Source: JABDQZ01 sp963801985 (GTDB taxonomy: Bacteria; Pseudomonadota; Gammaproteobacteria; Chromatiales; Chromatiaceae). Taken from it: 64,000 nucleotides of DNA. Within the stretch, counting starts at the first letter, position 1, and each line of letters starts with the position of its first letter. Below are positions 24,016 to 32,711 of the stretch, in pieces. The stretch is taken from assembly GCA_963801985.1 (NCBI GenBank), contig CAWDGV010000002.1, positions 124,001-188,000 of the forward strand, given 5' to 3'. Made by a program: the position numbers and the translations under genes. The notes beneath the pieces were generated by a model. That model searched no databases. It was given only the letters and a program-made list of their open reading frames with translations, and was not told where the DNA came from.

Positions 24016-25293
24016 TTAGGCGTTTAATAAAGCGCGCGCTTCGGCAATTTCTTCCTTGGCCTCATCAAGTATTTTCAGGCTCATTATCGGCGTGAGCTGG
24101 CTGAGTTTCAGGCGGGAGAATGCCGGAACACTATCTATCGCCGGCACCTGGGTCATTTCACCAGTGCCAATAAAACTGTGTAACTGGGCAATGATGACGA
24201 TGTCGGAATAATCAGGACCGGTTGAGGGCGATCTCATCCAGTTTTCTGCATCACTGGCAACTTCAGGCAGGCCTTCAGGAAAGCCCCAGTTTCTTAATAT
24301 CAGAGAACCAATCTGGCCACGCAAAGATTTGATCGTACTATCGAGTATACGCTTGTTTTCCTGGGCTTCAGGATAATCCAGCGCAAAATTCAAAATTGCC
24401 AGTACACCAATATCGTGAACCAGGCCGGCTAAAAGCGCGTGTTCAGGGTCAAACTTTCCAAGCTTTTTGGCTAAAACATGCGAGATAGCAGCAACCCTGG
24501 TACTGTGGTCCCACAGCTTTTTCATACGACGGTTAAGCAGGCTGGACGAGGTTTTAAACAATTCCTTGACCGCGAATGTCATGACGAGTTTATGTGTTAG
24601 TTCAGTACCCAGTCTTACTACAGCTGCGGTGCAGCTATCGACTTTATGGCTGCCTCCATACATGGCACTGTTCGCCGCTTTGACGAGCTTGGCTGCAATA
24701 GCCGGATCAGTTTGGGCTATTTCCGCGATCTGGTGGGCATCTGAGGTATCATCTTTTAAAGCGTTGCCGACACGCACAGCTACATCGGGTAAAGACGGTA
24801 AAACGAGAGTATCGTTTTTTAACTCCTGGTAGAGCTGGTAACTGATTTCATTTTCAAATGCGTACTCGGAATCAGTCTGGTTGCCTGCAGAGTCTGGCTC
24901 GGATCCAGAGTCAGTGAGTACAATGTTAATGTCAGAATCATCCTGTTTTGTATGAAATGACATGATCAGGGTATTCGGAATTTTTACATAAACAACCGGG
25001 GTTGCAGCTATGACCTGGTAACGTCTGGGAAGTAACTGGGCAATCGGGTTTTTGGCAGAGTCGGACCCGGCTTCGATAGTTCGCACACCACCATCGGCGG
25101 CCTTGAGAATCAGGGTGCCGGATAATAGGAAATAACCAAACTCGGAGGTATCTCCGATTTCAAGAATTTTCTCGCCTTTCAGGGCATGTGAAACGCCTAT
25201 GTCATCAATAATGGTTTGCAGTCTGATTGCATTTGCCGACGCGAACACATTGAATTTTTTCAGGGCATCTATTGTGAGTTGTTCCGTAGCCAT
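24016..25293 (-). CDS. Cyclic-nucleotide-binding-like and HDOD domain protein
   Basis: A 425-residue cytoplasmic signalling protein. The N-terminal 120 or so residues resemble a cNMP-binding (CAP-like) sensor, with GEKILEIGDTSEFGYFLLSG. From about residue 160 comes an HDOD domain, with LPSLPDVAVRVGNALKDD, AANSAMYGG and LLAGLVHDIGVLAIL, in which an HD pair is kept. HDOD proteins act as non-catalytic or poorly understood signal-output domains, often in c-di-GMP or stress networks. No partner is adjacent. Ligand binding by the N-terminal domain is not proven by sequence. Confidence 0.82.
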   Translation of the reverse strand: MATEQLTIDALKKFNVFASANAIRLQTIIDDIGVSHALKGEKILEIGDTSEFGYFLLSGTLILKAADGGVRTIEAGSDSAKNPIAQLLPRRYQVIAATPVVYVKIPNTLIMSFHTKQDDSDINIVLTDSGSEPDSAGNQTDSEYAFENEISYQLYQELKNDTLVLPSLPDVAVRVGNALKDDTSDAHQIAEIAQTDPAIAAKLVKAANSAMYGGSHKVDSCTAAVVRLGTELTHKLVMTFAVKELFKTSSSLLNRRMKKLWDHSTRVAAISHVLAKKLGKFDPEHALLAGLVHDIGVLAILNFALDYPEAQENKRILDSTIKSLRGQIGSLILRNWGFPEGLPEVASDAENWMRSPSTGPDYSDIVIIAQLHSFIGTGEMTQVPAIDSVPAFSRLKLSQLTPIMSLKILDEAKEEIAEARALLNA

Positions 25294-25401
25294 CTAATCG
25301 TCTTAATCCTAAGTTTTACTAGAGCATAAGGACTCGCTGGAATAACGTCAATGAACAAATCCAATCGGTAAAAATAAGGCGGTTTTCTTGATTGGCAGGT
25401 A

Positions 25402-25425
25402 TAAAAAAACCCGCTGCCGCGGGTT
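25402..25425 (-). terminator. Rho-independent terminator of the 74-aa gene
   Basis: On the minus strand AACCCGC, a GGCA loop and GCGGGTT are followed by an unbroken T tract. It lies about 30 bp downstream of the 25454-25678 stop. Confidence 0.88.
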
Positions 25426-25453
25426 CTTTTAAATTGTTTGTTAATCCGTTTTA

Positions 25454-25678
25454 TTAGAAACGGGAAGAACCAACAATTTCATGGGAAATGTCGACAACTT
25501 TCATTGCCATTTCCATGTACTTTTCTCTGTAGTCTTTTAATAGACCATCTTGAGAGTAATAGTAGTCTTTACCAGAAATACCATTGTCATGTTCAAACTG
25601 GATAAATTGCTTCTGCATTTCCAGCATGTCTGCAATCAAATCGTTTTTCTGTTTTTTCAAAGCTTCAACATCGCTCAT
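25454..25678 (-). CDS. Small helical hypothetical protein
   Basis: A 74-residue soluble protein with no signal peptide. It is highly charged, with predicted coiled-coil character (LKKQKNDLIADMLEMQKQF) and a tyrosine-rich centre GKDYYYSQDG. It is a genuine gene by several signs: a good terminator directly downstream, a purine-rich GGAGTAC-like sequence before the ATG, and codon use like its neighbours. I do not recognise the family. It stands alone as a monocistron between the HDOD gene and pyrD. Confidence 0.65.
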   Translation of the reverse strand: MSDVEALKKQKNDLIADMLEMQKQFIQFEHDNGISGKDYYYSQDGLLKDYREKYMEMAMKVVDISHEIVGSSRF

Positions 25679-25841
25679 GTCTTTGTACTCCGAGAACTGT
25701 CACTTAATGAACTGTTTAAGTGGATATCGAATCGCTAATATACCATGTTTGCAGGCAATATTTCCAGCCTGTAAAGCATCCGGTGATTAACTCATCAAGA
25801 AAATCCGGCTAAAAGTGGCGGGATTCTACCCCCTAAATGCA

Positions 25842-26810
25842 TTAACCGCAAAGACATTGTGATGGCGGGGGACTATTGAGCTGTAAGCTGCCAACCAGTT
25901 GGCCAATATTTTCCAGCTCATGTCTTTGCAGGTAATCCCTGATTCCAGCATTGATTTTGGGGCAGATCAGCGGGTCATAAAATAGCGAAGTACCAATGCC
26001 AATTGCCGAGGCCCCTGCAATCAGGAACTCAATTGCATCTTCGGCACTGGTGATGCCTCCCTGGCCAATAATCGGAATATTGTGCTCGCGGCAGACCTGG
26101 TGGACCTGGTGAACCTTAAGCAGGGCAACAGGCTTGATTGCAGGCCCGGATAAGCCACCCTGGTTGTTGCCGATGACCGGCGCGCGTTTTTCTATATCTA
26201 TCGCCATTCCCATCAACGTATTGATAACGGCAAAAGCATCACTGCCAGCATCAATACAGAGCCGGGCATTGTGGGCAATGTCGGTCTGGTTTGGCGATAA
26301 CTTGGTGATCAGGGGTTTTTCCGTCACTTCGCGGCATGCAGCTACCACGCGGGCTGACATTTCGGGGTCATTTCCAAAAGCAACGCCACCTTCCTTGACA
26401 TTGGGGCAGGAAATGTTGATTTCCATCGCATCAATGGGTGAGTCATTGAAACGCTCGGTGACGTAACGGTATTCTTCGATGGTTGAGCCTGAAACATTGG
26501 CAATAAAGCGTGTTTCGGAAAAATCCAGCTGCGGCAAAATTTCATCAACGACCTTATCAACACCGGGATTCTGCAAACCAATTGCGTTGAGCATGCCTGC
26601 GGGCGTCTCATAAATCCGGTGAGGTGCATTACCCTGTCTTTCTGTCTGGGTCGTGCCCTTTAAACAGACAGCGCCCACATCCTGGTTGCTAAAACCGCTG
26701 ACACGTGTGTACTCTTCGCCAAAGCCGACACAGCCGGAGAGCAGGACAAGTGGGGTCTGAAATGACATGCCGCAAAATTCTGTAAACAGTGGGTCTGATT
26801 GATCGGTCAT
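25842..26810 (-). CDS. Dihydroorotate dehydrogenase-like flavoprotein (class 1B type)
   Basis: An FMN-dependent TIM-barrel enzyme of about 322 residues, predicted to oxidise dihydroorotate to orotate in pyrimidine synthesis. The catalytic cysteine is C135 in NISCPNVKEGG, the hallmark of class 1B (PyrDB); class 2 enzymes have serine. Other motifs are LKGTT, GLQNPG, VINTLMGMAID, GGLSGPAIKP and IIGQGGITSAEDA. ATG 26810 is favoured; an in-frame ATG lies at 26822. PyrDB normally needs PyrK to use NAD, and no pyrK is nearby. Most gammaproteobacteria use quinone-linked class 2 PyrD, so this may be a second enzyme or a paralogue with another substrate. Confidence 0.78.
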   Translation of the reverse strand: MTDQSDPLFTEFCGMSFQTPLVLLSGCVGFGEEYTRVSGFSNQDVGAVCLKGTTQTERQGNAPHRIYETPAGMLNAIGLQNPGVDKVVDEILPQLDFSETRFIANVSGSTIEEYRYVTERFNDSPIDAMEINISCPNVKEGGVAFGNDPEMSARVVAACREVTEKPLITKLSPNQTDIAHNARLCIDAGSDAFAVINTLMGMAIDIEKRAPVIGNNQGGLSGPAIKPVALLKVHQVHQVCREHNIPIIGQGGITSAEDAIEFLIAGASAIGIGTSLFYDPLICPKINAGIRDYLQRHELENIGQLVGSLQLNSPPPSQCLCG

Positions 26811-26843
26811 TATTTTTCTCAAAATGTTTTATGCAGGTAGCCC

Positions 26844-27308
26844 GTGTTCAATATTGTTTTATATCAGCCGGAAATACCACCCAATACCGGCAACATCATA
26901 CGCTTGTGCGCTAATACTGGCAGCTATTTGCACCTGATTAAACCGCTTGGTTTTGAAATGGATGACAAGCGTTTGCGCAGGGCCGGACTTGATTATCACG
27001 AATGGGCCAATGTTAAATCCTACGATAACTGGGAGCAGTTTATTGAAACAGCCAAGCCAGGGCAATTGTATGCTTGTACAACCAAAGCCAGTAGATTTTA
27101 TACCGATGTGACATTTAAAGCAGGTGATTATCTGGCTTTTGGCCCGGAAACAAGAGGCTTGCCTGCTGAGATTCGTCAGGCCCAGGGAGATGCAAACTGC
27201 CTGAGGCTACCCATGTTACCGGACAGTCGTAGCATGAATCTTTCCAATGCAGTATCTGTTGTTGTGTATGAAGCCTGGAGACAGCTGGACTTTGCCGAAA
27301 GTTGTTAA
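26844..27308 (+). CDS. trmL: tRNA (cytidine(34)-2'-O)-methyltransferase TrmL
   Basis: A SPOUT-fold methyltransferase that 2'-O-methylates the wobble base of tRNA-Leu isoacceptors. Motifs are NTGNIIRLCANTG near the start, FGPETRGLP and the trefoil-knot segment LPMLPDSRSMNLSNAVSVVVYE. Length is 154 residues against 157 in E. coli. The start is GTG at 26844. It is divergent from the pyrD-like gene with only about 30 bp between the start codons, so promoters must overlap coding sequence. Confidence 0.95.
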   Translation: MFNIVLYQPEIPPNTGNIIRLCANTGSYLHLIKPLGFEMDDKRLRRAGLDYHEWANVKSYDNWEQFIETAKPGQLYACTTKASRFYTDVTFKAGDYLAFGPETRGLPAEIRQAQGDANCLRLPMLPDSRSMNLSNAVSVVVYEAWRQLDFAESC

Positions 27309-27334
27309 AGAGCTGCGCTAGTGAATACTTACTT

Positions 27335-28333
27335 TTAAGGGTCCTGTTCAGGCCGTGTCTGGCGTGACAACAGGGCTTTTACCGCGTCAGCTGCGGGCAG
27401 GTTTTCATATAAAACCCGGTAGGTCTGTTCAGTAATTGGCATTGTAATGCCCAGACTTTTGGCTTTAACAAAAATTTCTTTTGTTGTAAGAATACCTTCA
27501 ACTTCCTGGCCAATACTGTTGCGGGCTTCATCGATGGAGAGTCCTTTTGCCAAAGCCAGGCCAAAGCGTCGGTTGCGTGACTGGTCATCTGTGCAGGTTA
27601 AAACCAGGTCTCCAAGACCCGCCAGTCCCATAAACGTTTCTGTCTGGCCACCCAGGGCCGCGCCAAGACGGCTGATTTCAGCCAGGCCACGAGTAATCAG
27701 GGCTGCTCGTGAATTAGCTCCAAAACCAAGTCCGTCTGAAATACCGGCAGCAATTGCCATGACATTTTTAGCCGAGCCACCCACCTGTACACCGATCAGG
27801 TCATCGCTGGTGTAAGGCCTGAATTTATCATCACGCAGGTAGCTGACGAGTCTTTCTGCATGCTCAGGCTTGCGGGCAGCGATTACAATGGCTGTTGGTA
27901 AGCCTGATGCAACTTCAAGGGCAAAAGTGGGTCCGGAGATGACGGCAATTTCACGTTCTCCGAGAATGCTGTCGCAGACTTCACTGAGCAGGGCATTATT
28001 CTCGGGGTCGAGTCCCTTGGTTGCCCAGCAAAGCGATGTCTGTTCTGTCAGGTAAGGCTTGATCGCCGTGATTACCGGGGAAAAGGCGTGGCTGGGTACT
28101 ACAACCAGGACTTCATCGGCATCCTTAAGACATGAGATGAGGTCGGCTTCGGGCTGCAGATTGCCGGGAAAGGGATAACCGGGAAGAAATTCACGGTTTT
28201 GACCATCCGCTTTCATCTGCTCAATATGCTCGGGCAAATGCCCCCACAGGCTAACCTGGAGCTTGTGTCGTGCCAGTTGTAACGCCAGTGCTGTTCCCCA
28301 GGAACCGGCACCTATTACTGCGATTTTCTGCAT
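27335..28333 (-). CDS. gpsA: Glycerol-3-phosphate dehydrogenase [NAD(P)+]
   Basis: Reduces dihydroxyacetone phosphate to sn-glycerol 3-phosphate for phospholipid synthesis. The Rossmann motif GAGSWGTALA is at the N-terminus. WATKGLDPE, ISGPTFALEVASGLPTA, GGSAKNVMAIAAGISDG (with the catalytic lysine) and GLAGLGDLVLTCT are conserved. Length is 332 residues. It is downstream of secB by 27 bp on the same strand, the usual rhodanese-secB-gpsA order of gammaproteobacteria. Confidence 0.97.
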   Translation of the reverse strand: MQKIAVIGAGSWGTALALQLARHKLQVSLWGHLPEHIEQMKADGQNREFLPGYPFPGNLQPEADLISCLKDADEVLVVVPSHAFSPVITAIKPYLTEQTSLCWATKGLDPENNALLSEVCDSILGEREIAVISGPTFALEVASGLPTAIVIAARKPEHAERLVSYLRDDKFRPYTSDDLIGVQVGGSAKNVMAIAAGISDGLGFGANSRAALITRGLAEISRLGAALGGQTETFMGLAGLGDLVLTCTDDQSRNRRFGLALAKGLSIDEARNSIGQEVEGILTTKEIFVKAKSLGITMPITEQTYRVLYENLPAADAVKALLSRQTRPEQDP

Positions 28334-28360
28334 AATGACGAATTACAAAAAGTCAGGCTA

Positions 28361-28834
28361 TCAGTGTTGAGCGGCCTTGGCCTGCTGCTGTTGCATCTGC
28401 TGGGCAAACAAGGCTTCGAAATTGATTGGTGCCAGTACCAGTTGCGGGAAACTGCCCTTGTTGACCAGGTCAGAAACAACTTCCCTTGCATATGGGAACA
28501 AAATGTTTGGACAGGTAATACCAAATACCGGTGCCAGCTGGTTATCCTCGAGCCCCTTGATGGTAAAGATACCCGCCTGGTGCACTTCGGCAAGATATGC
28601 CGTTTTATCTTTATTTTTGATAGTGACGGTGAGCTTAAGCACAACCTCAAAGGTATTATCAGAGAGTTTTCTGGTTTCTGTGCCCAGGTTCAGGTCCATG
28701 TTGGGCTTCCATTCACCGGTGAATACTTCAGGTGAATCGGGTGTTTCAAAGGAAATATCCTTGGTGTAAACCCGCTGGATACCAAGTTCAAGTTTAGGCT
28801 GGACAGGTTGTTCTTTAGCTTGTTCTTCACTCAT
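28361..28834 (-). CDS. secB: Protein-export chaperone SecB
   Basis: A cytosolic tetrameric chaperone that keeps precursors unfolded and hands them to SecA. The 157-residue protein has the beta-sheet core FTGEWKPNMDLNLGTETRKL, the AGIFTIKG strand and the CPNILFPYAREVVSDLVNKG helix of the family. It lies 16 bp downstream of the membrane-anchored rhodanese gene. In many relatives a glutaredoxin gene (grxC) sits between the two; here it is missing. Confidence 0.97.
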   Translation of the reverse strand: MSEEQAKEQPVQPKLELGIQRVYTKDISFETPDSPEVFTGEWKPNMDLNLGTETRKLSDNTFEVVLKLTVTIKNKDKTAYLAEVHQAGIFTIKGLEDNQLAPVFGITCPNILFPYAREVVSDLVNKGSFPQLVLAPINFEALFAQQMQQQQAKAAQH

Positions 28835-28850
28835 GTGTTGAATATCCGTT

Positions 28851-29273
28851 TTATTTTTTTGTGGTTACAGGCAGGTTTTCACTTTGCCAGCCAAGAATGC
28901 CACCTTTCAGATTGTGAACATCTTCAAAGCCTTCCTTAAGCAGCTGCTTGCATGCAACTGAAGACTGCGCGCCAGAGCGGCAACTTATGATAATCGGACG
29001 GTTTTTGTATTTGTTCAGTTGATTGATTTGATTGGCGATATTGCTGGCCGGAATATTGATGGCATTGATAATATGACCCTTGGAAAAATCAGCAGCAGGG
29101 CGTACATCGATCACGACTGCATCCTTGTGATTAATCATTTCCGTAGCCTGTACAGCGGTGATGTTGCCTTTATTTCCGGCAAGCAGGTTCTGAATTAACA
29201 ACAAAATTGCAATGACCAGAGCGGTAATCAGCAGCATGTGATTACCGGAAAATTCGATTACTTGTTCAATCAT
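28851..29273 (-). CDS. Membrane-anchored rhodanese-like protein (YibN type)
   Basis: One N-terminal transmembrane helix (about residues 12-32) precedes a single rhodanese domain. The active-site loop is CRSGAQ with C98, which would carry persulfide sulfur; DVRPAADFSKGHI is the other signature. The 140-residue length matches E. coli YibN (143), but YibN itself lacks the cysteine-loop sequence seen here, so this copy is more likely to be a sulfurtransferase. It follows an ArsR-family gene by 63 bp on the same strand and precedes secB and gpsA. The catalytic domain probably faces the cytoplasm. Confidence 0.88.
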   Translation of the reverse strand: MIEQVIEFSGNHMLLITALVIAILLLIQNLLAGNKGNITAVQATEMINHKDAVVIDVRPAADFSKGHIINAINIPASNIANQINQLNKYKNRPIIISCRSGAQSSVACKQLLKEGFEDVHNLKGGILGWQSENLPVTTKK

Positions 29274-29336
29274 AAAGGGTACCTGGTTTGATGATTGGGG
29301 TCAGAGCTTTGACCGGTGGTTTCAAGTAATGAAATT

Positions 29337-29684
29337 TTATTCGTTCATGCAGAAAACGTCACGCATCATTGAAATAAGTTTCAAGGTACGTGAATCGCCG
29401 ACTTTATAGTAGACACGGTTGGCATCTTTGCGTGAATTGAGAATGCCCTTATCACGTAAAATGGCAAGGTGCTGGGAAATATTACTTTGTGAAGTACCGA
29501 CCTGCTCGACGATGTCCTGCACACTGACTTCCTGGTCGCCCAGAGTGCAGAGAATTTTAAGTCGCAAGGGGTGTGACATCGCTTTCAGGGAGCGCGAAGC
29601 TCTTTCTATATCAGCATCACCGCTCAACAGCTGCTCAACGGAACCAAATTCAGTATTAAGAATAGGATTGTCAGGGTTATTCAT
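29337..29684 (-). CDS. ArsR/SmtB-family transcriptional regulator, candidate persulfide sensor
   Basis: A 115-residue winged-helix repressor: MSHPLRLKILCTLGDQEVSVQ leads to the recognition helix SQSNISQHLAILRDKG and the wing KDANRVYYKVGD. The CxC metal site of ArsR/SmtB is absent. Two cysteines, C46 in helix 2 and C112 near the C-terminus, are 66 residues apart, the same spacing as the persulfide-sensing pair of SqrR/BigR (C41/C107 and C42/C108). The gene is followed by a rhodanese, which fits sulfide or persulfide sensing. A palindromic AT-rich site upstream may be its own operator. Confidence 0.88.
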   Translation of the reverse strand: MNNPDNPILNTEFGSVEQLLSGDADIERASRSLKAMSHPLRLKILCTLGDQEVSVQDIVEQVGTSQSNISQHLAILRDKGILNSRKDANRVYYKVGDSRTLKLISMMRDVFCMNE

Positions 29685-29720
29685 ATTTCTGTACCGCTTT
29701 TTACCCTAATATTAGTAGTA

Positions 29721-29735
29721 TATTATTGAATAATA
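29721..29735. promoter_or_regulatory. Candidate ArsR-family operator
   Basis: TATTATTGAATAATA is a perfect inverted repeat with a central G, 37 bp upstream of the ArsR-family gene. It lies in the divergent arsR-gpmI region. AT-rich palindromes of this kind are bound by BigR-type regulators. Assignment rests only on position and symmetry. Confidence 0.45.
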
Positions 29736-29965
29736 CAGTGTTTATGCCACGGAGTGAATCGGTTGCTGATGCGATCTGCATCACGATTTTGAACAGTCTG
29801 TCATGAGGCATTGTTCGTCCCTCCCCTTTCAGCGGTTAATGCGCTGGATTTAGATAACGGCGCATGATTTAATACTCGTAATTTCAATGATTTAGCGTTT
29901 ACATGCAGTAAGTCAGGCAGATACATCTGCCGCTAAATGTAAATGCCCGGGAATAAATAAAATAG

Positions 29966-31519
29966 ATGTCTGGAAAAGTAAAAACTGTTGTTTTGTTGAT
30001 CCTTGATGGCTGGGGAAATAGCGACAAAAAGGAATTTAATGCGATCTATGCTGCCAAAAAGCCGGTATTTGATCGTTTGTGGAAAGGTAATCCCCGCACA
30101 GAGATTTCTACATCCGGCTCTTCTGTCGGTCTGCCTGCAGGCCAGATGGGCAACTCAGAGGTTGGTCATCTGAACCTGGGAGCCGGGCGAGTGGTTTACC
30201 AGGAAATTACCCGAATCAGTCGTTCAATCAAGACAGGTTCTTTTTTCGAGAACCGAACCCTTACCGATGCCGTGGACCTGGCAGTGGAAAACAATAAGGC
30301 CGTCCATGTTGTCGGGTTACTTTCGCCAGGCGGAGTTCACAGTCATGAAGATCATATTCATGCCCTGATAAAACTTGCAGTGGATCGCGGTGCAAAAGAA
30401 GTTTACCTGCATGCTTTTACCGATGGTCGTGATATGCCGCCCAAAAGTGCAGAGGCCTCCCTGGTTAAAACGCAGCAGGTTTTTGATGAACTCGGTAAAG
30501 GACGGCTGGTAACCATGGTCGGGCGGTATTTTGCAATGGACCGGGATCATCGTTGGGAGCGGGTTCAATGTGCCTACGATCTGATGATTGAGGGCAAGGC
30601 GAAGTTCGAAGCGCCGGATGCACTGACAGCACTGCAGATGGCTTATGAACGCGGTGAAACGGATGAATTTATCAAGCCGACCCGTATTGGTGAGCCCGCT
30701 CCTATCAGTGATGGCGATGTTGTTATCAATATGAATTTCCGTTCAGATCGCGCCCGCCAGATAACCCGGCCTTTTATAGAGCTGGATTTTGATGGGTTTA
30801 CCCGTGACACGCTGCCCAGGCTGGCAAGCTATGTCACGCTCACCGAGTATAACCGGGAGTTTGATATCCCCGTGGCTTTCCCGCCGGAGCGCCTGAGTAA
30901 TGTATTTGGTGAATATATTTCCAGGCTGGGTATGCGCCAGTTAAGGCTGGCGGAAACTGAAAAATATGCACATGTCACTTTTTTCTATAATGGCGGCCTT
31001 GAAGTCCCATTCGAAGGAGAAGACCGTATTCTGGTGCCTTCGCCGCAGGTTGCCACTTATGACCTCATGCCGGAAATGAGTGCGCACCAGCTGACAGATG
31101 ACCTGGTTGATGCGATCGACAGCGGAAACTACGACACTATTATCTGTAACTACGCCAATGGCGACATGGTTGGGCATACCGGTAATTTTGATGCTGCGGT
31201 GTCTGCGATTGAAACGCTGGATCAGTGTCTTGGCAGGGTCGTGCAGGCAATACACCGTACAGATTCGGAAATGCTGATAACCGCTGATCACGGTAATGCC
31301 GAACAGATGATGGATGCAAACTTTGACCAGCCGTATACCGCGCATACGACAAACCCGGTACCCCTGATTTACGTCGGCAAAAGGGAGGCAACGTTACTGG
31401 ATAATGGTGCTTTGTGTGATATCAGCCCGACAATATTAAAAATGATGGGCCTGAAAGTCCCGACTGAAATGTCAGGCCGGGCATTAATCGAGTTTGATGG
31501 AGAAACAGTAAACAACTGA
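29966..31519 (+). CDS. gpmI: 2,3-bisphosphoglycerate-independent phosphoglycerate mutase
   Basis: Interconverts 3- and 2-phosphoglycerate in glycolysis using two manganese ions and a phosphoserine intermediate. LLILDGWG has the first metal aspartate; GNSEVGHLNLGAGR contains the catalytic serine; MVGRYFAMDRDHRWER, FRSDRARQ and ADHGNAEQM are conserved. Length is 517 residues. Its TGA overlaps the ATG of envC by one base. The order gpmI-envC-ctpA-yibQ is a conserved gammaproteobacterial set. Confidence 0.98.
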   Translation: MSGKVKTVVLLILDGWGNSDKKEFNAIYAAKKPVFDRLWKGNPRTEISTSGSSVGLPAGQMGNSEVGHLNLGAGRVVYQEITRISRSIKTGSFFENRTLTDAVDLAVENNKAVHVVGLLSPGGVHSHEDHIHALIKLAVDRGAKEVYLHAFTDGRDMPPKSAEASLVKTQQVFDELGKGRLVTMVGRYFAMDRDHRWERVQCAYDLMIEGKAKFEAPDALTALQMAYERGETDEFIKPTRIGEPAPISDGDVVINMNFRSDRARQITRPFIELDFDGFTRDTLPRLASYVTLTEYNREFDIPVAFPPERLSNVFGEYISRLGMRQLRLAETEKYAHVTFFYNGGLEVPFEGEDRILVPSPQVATYDLMPEMSAHQLTDDLVDAIDSGNYDTIICNYANGDMVGHTGNFDAAVSAIETLDQCLGRVVQAIHRTDSEMLITADHGNAEQMMDANFDQPYTAHTTNPVPLIYVGKREATLLDNGALCDISPTILKMMGLKVPTEMSGRALIEFDGETVNN

Positions 31520-32682
31520 TGAAATTTCATCATTTAACTGTTTTTTTAACTGGCATTTTATGTGGCAGCGGTTTTTCCTGTACTGTATTTGCAGAATCCA
31601 GGGGCGGCCAGGAGCAGAAGCTTGAGCAGATAAAAAGCGAGATTACACAGCTTTCGAGCAAGCTTGAACTCGATAAAAAGACCCGCAGGCTGTTAACTGA
31701 AGAGCTGTCCAGAACGGAACGTGAAATCGGCAAACTGGGCCGTTTTATTCATCATCTCCAATCTTCCATTGAGCGCCTCGACCTGGACTTGAAGGGGCTG
31801 TCTGCACAGAAAATGGAAAAGCAGCGCGCCCTGGGTTTTCATAAAGAAAAGTTACGCTCGCTGGTTTTATCTGCCTATGCAAGCGGCCGGCAGGAGCGCC
31901 TCAAGCTTTTCCTTAATCAGCAGGATCCTGCGGTGATGAACCGGATTCTGACTTATTACGATTATTTTAATCGTGAACGTATCAAGCAAATTGAAGAGGG
32001 CAACCGGCTCATCAGTCAACTTCAGCAGACAGAAACAGAGATCGGTGAGAAAAAACTGGCCCTGGATGAGAGTTACCAGGAAAAGAACCGCCAGCTGGAA
32101 ATCATGCACCAGGCCAAACAGTCGCGCTCAAACCTGGTTGCCAAACTTGATGCAGACATCAAGGGTAAGGCGCGTAGCTTGCAGCAATTGCAAGAAGATG
32201 CCGAATCTTTACAAAAACTGCTGGTAGAAATCCAGCAGCAGAAACAATTGAAACAGCAGCAACGAAAGAAGAAGTTCGCTTCTTTGAAAGGCCGATTGCC
32301 GTGGCCGGCTTCGGGTTATCTCAGTAAATCTTTTGGTTCAGCAAAAACTGGCGGTGTATCCTGGGATGGTGTATTTATCACTGCACCGGAAGGTCGGGAA
32401 GTACGGGCAATACATCATGGTCGGGTAGCTTATTCTGACTGGTTAAGAGGTTATGGCCTGCTGATGATTATTGATCATGGTGATGGCTTTATGACGCTAT
32501 ATGGCCATAATCAGAGTTTGTTCAAGGAAGTCGATGAGTGGATAGATGCTGGTGAGCCGATTGCGCTGATGGGCAATAGCGGAGGGCAGAAATATTCAGG
32601 GCTTTACTTTAGTATCAGGAAAGACGGTAAGCCAACCAACCCGAAAAAATGGTGTCGCAAGATCAAGGGCCGGAAACTCTAG
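31519..32682 (+). CDS. envC: Murein hydrolase activator EnvC (degenerate LytM)
   Basis: A periplasmic activator of septal amidases. A signal peptide (about residues 1-25) is followed by a long coiled coil (about 30-245), split by a short break, and a C-terminal LytM/M23 domain. Zinc ligands are partly missing: the segment GGVSWDGVFI lacks the first His and LYFSIR replaces the usual LYFEIR, while LYGHN is kept. This matches the non-catalytic EnvC type, which activates AmiA/AmiB, rather than an active endopeptidase. The start is fused to the gpmI stop (TGATG). Confidence 0.92.
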   Translation: MKFHHLTVFLTGILCGSGFSCTVFAESRGGQEQKLEQIKSEITQLSSKLELDKKTRRLLTEELSRTEREIGKLGRFIHHLQSSIERLDLDLKGLSAQKMEKQRALGFHKEKLRSLVLSAYASGRQERLKLFLNQQDPAVMNRILTYYDYFNRERIKQIEEGNRLISQLQQTETEIGEKKLALDESYQEKNRQLEIMHQAKQSRSNLVAKLDADIKGKARSLQQLQEDAESLQKLLVEIQQQKQLKQQQRKKKFASLKGRLPWPASGYLSKSFGSAKTGGVSWDGVFITAPEGREVRAIHHGRVAYSDWLRGYGLLMIIDHGDGFMTLYGHNQSLFKEVDEWIDAGEPIALMGNSGGQKYSGLYFSIRKDGKPTNPKKWCRKIKGRKL

Positions 32683-32711
32683 TCCAAAGTCATAAACAGG
32701 AAAATTACAGC

